In this document: positions 61,860 to 64,000 of the stretch, piece by piece
How positions within the stretch are numbered: the stretch's first letter is position 1
Layout of the letters: each line of letters opens with the position of its first letter
Assembly (NCBI RefSeq): GCF_035918235.1
Contig: NZ_CP109485.1
Coordinates: 3,782,001 to 3,846,000, forward strand
Origin: Streptomyces sp. NBC_01445
GTDB lineage: Bacteria; Actinomycetota; Actinomycetes; Streptomycetales; Streptomycetaceae
Direction of reading: 5' to 3'
DNA length: 64,000 bases
Made by a program: the position numbers and the translations under genes
The notes under the pieces: model-generated
The model's database searches: none
What the model was told of the DNA's origin: nothing
What the model saw: only the letters and a program-made list of their open reading frames with translations

Positions 61860-62183
61860 TCAGGTCTCGTCGTCGGAGGGGGCGGTGGGGTCGGGGTCGT
61901 GCGCGGAGTCGTGACCCGGGTCGCGGCCGGGGTCGGTCGTTGGGGTCGCGCTCGCCCCGGGGGCCGACTCGGGCGGCTCCGTCGCCGCTGTCTCCGGTCC
62001 CTCCGTCGGGTCCGGTGGGGTCTGGTTGGGGACGCGGACCAGCACCTTGCCGGAGGTGAGGTCTATGGGGCCGCGGCCCGGGTCGCCGTCGTTGAGGTCG
62101 ACGCGGGTCAGCTCCAGCCGCTTGCGTTCCTCGTCGGTGTGCTTGCGGCCGGGCGAGAACAGCTCCTCGAACATGTTGAACAC
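61860..62183 (-). CDS. Small acidic protein (DUF6191-like)
   Basis: A 107-residue protein. The conserved N-terminal half (MFEELFSPGRKHTDEERKRL, then LNDGDPGRGPIDLTSGKV) is followed by a Pro/Asp/Glu/Ser/Thr-rich, probably disordered tail. I think it belongs to DUF6191, a family of unknown function in streptomycetes, but this is from memory. GTG 62183 has GGAGG 4 bases upstream; ATG 62174 is possible. It lies between the sugar dehydrogenase (convergent) and the LuxR-type gene, 64 bases away. Confidence 0.7.
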   Translation of the reverse strand: MFNMFEELFSPGRKHTDEERKRLELTRVDLNDGDPGRGPIDLTSGKVLVRVPNQTPPDPTEGPETAATEPPESAPGASATPTTDPGRDPGHDSAHDPDPTAPSDDET

Positions 62184-62247
62184 GGCGCCTCCGGGTGGCC
62201 GAAACCTCATTCCAGCGTACGACAGCGCGAATTTTCACCCTGCGTGA

Positions 62248-64000
62248 TCAGCCCGTCGGCGCGAACAGCCTCAGGCGGTGGGCCACGGCGGCTGCCTCAC
62301 CGCGGCCGGCCACGCCGAGCTTGGCCAGGATGTTGGAGACATGAACGCTCGCCGTCTTCGGGGAGATGAAGAGCTCCTCGGCGATCTGGCGGTTGCTGCG
62401 TCCGGCGGCGACGAGGCGCAGGACGTCGCGTTCGCGGCTGGTCAGGCCGAGTTCCTCGGCGGGATCGGCGGGCATCTGGGGGCGTGGTGCGGCGGGGTTC
62501 AGGGTGAGGCGGGCACGCTGCGCGAGCAGGGCGACCGATTCCGTGAGCGGGCGCGCCCCGAGGTGGTCGGCGACGGCTCCGGCGAGCCGCAGCAGTTCCG
62601 TGGCCCGCTCCCGCTCGTCGTCGAACGTGGCGGCGGCCGCGAGGAGGGACTCCGCGGCGCGGAAGCGGACGCGGGCGAGGTCGTAGGGGCGGTCGAGCGA
62701 CTCGAAGGTGGTGAGGGGATGGGACCAGTCGTCAGGGGTGTCGCGGCCTTCGGCGCGCAGGAGTTCGGCGCGGAGCCACTGTTCGTGGGCGAGCCACACG
62801 GGCATGGGGGTGGCCAGGCGCTTGGCGGCCGTGCGGATGCGGTCGACGGCTGCGGCGCGTCCGGGCTCCGCGGCCGGCAGGCCCCGCGCGTCGGCCTCGG
62901 CGACGGCGGCCGAGACGAGGAGGGTCCAGGCGTAGCGCTGGTTGCTCGGCGGGACGCCCTCGGCGACGACGCGGGCGAGTTCGGCGCGGGCGTCGAGGAG
63001 CCCCTGGGTGCCGCCGGCGGCCGCCGCGATGCCCACGGCGAGGGCGGACAGGGGCAGGGTGTACTGGGGCATCGTGTCGTGAGTGCCGTAGTGGGCGCGG
63101 GCGGTGGCGAGCTGGGCGGCCGCCTCGGCGTGGTCGCCGCGGGCGAGAGCGACGGCCGCGAGGCGGGTGGCCGCCGTGCCGCGTGGCTTGGCGCTCAGAG
63201 CGGAGGACCGCAGTGCCGTGTCGACGGCGACTTCGGCCTCGGTCCAGCGGCCCAGGGAGGTGAGGGACTCGGCCATGTTGGTCAGGACCCAGCCCTCCGT
63301 GTCGAGGAGCCCGTACCGGCGGCACAGGTCCATGCCTGACTCGGCAACGGTCACGGACTCGAGGGAGCGGCCCGCGCCCTCCAGGACGGAGGCGAGATTG
63401 ATGTGGACGCGGCCGACCTGCGGGACGAGGCCGATCTCGACGACCCGGTCGCGGACGGCGTACATCTCGGCGAAGCCGCGGTCGATCTCGCCCGCGTCGA
63501 CGAGGAGGCCGCCGAGAGTGAGTCTGGCGTTCAGCTCGATGTCCTCGGCCTTGACCATGCGGGCGTATTCGACGGCCCGTTCGGCGGCGGCCAGGGTCTC
63601 CTCGCCGGGGTTGTGGAGCATGCCCCAGGAGGCGACGTTGGTGAGGACCTCGGCGTGCACCTCGGACGGCGGCAGTCCGCGTACGAGTTCCTGGGCGGTG
63701 GCGATCTCGGCCCAGCCGTCGCCGCGGCCGAGGGACGAGACGAGACGAGAGCGCTGGATCCAGAACCAGGCGGCGCGCAGGGGGTCCTTCTCGTCGTCGG
63801 CGTCGTCGATGAGGCGCAGGGCGCGTTTGATGATTTTCAGGGCGCGATCGCGTTCGCCGCACAGGCGGCCCGCGACGGCGGCCTCGGCCATCAGGTCGAG
63901 ATAGCGCAGGGGCGTAGTGGCGGGGTCGCAGCCGCAGGGCGGATAGACCTCGGTGTAGTCGACGGGGCGCAGTGCGGCGCGGATGTCCTCGGGGGCCTCG
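62248..64000 (-). CDS. Large LuxR/TPR-type transcriptional regulator, 5' part outside the window
   Basis: The 3' 584 codons of a longer gene; the reading frame remains open to the window edge, so the true start is beyond 64000. The visible part is a long run of helical repeats (TPR-like, for example LAAAERAVEYARMVKAEDIEL) followed by a C-terminal LuxR helix-turn-helix (LTSRERDVLRLVAAGRSNRQ and ISPKTASVHVSNIL). This layout is that of LAL-type or related ATP-dependent regulators, whose N-terminal AAA/NACHT domain would lie upstream; that domain is not visible here. Confidence 0.85.
   Translation of the reverse strand, partial: EAPEDIRAALRPVDYTEVYPPCGCDPATTPLRYLDLMAEAAVAGRLCGERDRALKIIKRALRLIDDADDEKDPLRAAWFWIQRSRLVSSLGRGDGWAEIATAQELVRGLPPSEVHAEVLTNVASWGMLHNPGEETLAAAERAVEYARMVKAEDIELNARLTLGGLLVDAGEIDRGFAEMYAVRDRVVEIGLVPQVGRVHINLASVLEGAGRSLESVTVAESGMDLCRRYGLLDTEGWVLTNMAESLTSLGRWTEAEVAVDTALRSSALSAKPRGTAATRLAAVALARGDHAEAAAQLATARAHYGTHDTMPQYTLPLSALAVGIAAAAGGTQGLLDARAELARVVAEGVPPSNQRYAWTLLVSAAVAEADARGLPAAEPGRAAAVDRIRTAAKRLATPMPVWLAHEQWLRAELLRAEGRDTPDDWSHPLTTFESLDRPYDLARVRFRAAESLLAAAATFDDERERATELLRLAGAVADHLGARPLTESVALLAQRARLTLNPAAPRPQMPADPAEELGLTSRERDVLRLVAAGRSNRQIAEELFISPKTASVHVSNILAKLGVAGRGEAAAVAHRLRLFAPTG

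Overview
The window is a piece of a Streptomyces-type chromosome. The DNA is roughly 70% G+C with strong G/C third-position bias, starts are often GTG, and the gene families are typical of the genus: conservons, an acyl-CoA carboxylase beta plus epsilon pair, the ilvBNC attenuator, many Tat and Sec exported enzymes, and a beta-lactamase with a TTA codon. The gene order matches what I remember of the S. coelicolor core region running from the tandem conservons and accB-accE to ilvBNC-cdgE. That match is recall, not a search result.

Layout. 1-5.6 kb: the tail of one conservon, then a complete second one (cvnA-B-C-D: membrane histidine kinase, roadblock protein, DUF742 protein, Ras-like GTPase). 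5.6-7.5 kb: accB-accE on the minus strand. 7.6-14.5 kb: exported glycan and wall enzymes (PL8 lyase, GH101 endo-alpha-N-acetylgalactosaminidase, small M15-like zinc peptidase). 14.7-20 kb: YceI protein, a small unknown protein, an orphan cytochrome b (QcrB paralogue), an LLM oxidoreductase and a TPM-like membrane protein. 20-24.9 kb: divergent GH3 and GH30 genes with a palindrome between them. 24.9-36.4 kb: cimA behind a likely attenuator; a probable operon ureAB-ureC-agmatine deiminase-TetR-MFS; a divergent NCS1 permease; ilvE and leuB. 36.6-43.1 kb: purple acid phosphatase, a 46-residue protein, an AAC(2')-like acetyltransferase, a coupled three-gene phospholipid operon and a class A beta-lactamase. 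43.1-49.3 kb: proline catabolism (putA-pruA with a divergent PucR regulator) and a TetR/MFS efflux pair. 49.4-58.2 kb: serA, ilvC, ilvN, ilvB with its leader peptide, and a GGDEF/degenerate-EAL membrane protein. 58.4-64 kb: hydroxyacid dehydrogenase, aldo/keto reductase, PQQ-type sugar dehydrogenase lipoprotein, a small DUF protein and the 3' part of a large LuxR-type regulator.

How the genes connect. Branched-chain amino acid synthesis is spread over cimA, ilvBNC, ilvE and leuB. Two of these units carry leader ORFs with branched-chain codons followed by U-tract terminators. The urease-like/agmatine deiminase operon points to nitrogen recovery from guanidine or ureido compounds. Exported glycanases are paired with palindromes that look like sugar-responsive operators. 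No tRNA, rRNA, CRISPR array, insertion sequence or prophage was seen.

The least explained items are the divergent urease operon without accessory genes, the cimA attenuator, the phospholipid trio whose CDP-alcohol transferase lacks two signature Asp residues, and the long exact identity between the two cvnD copies.
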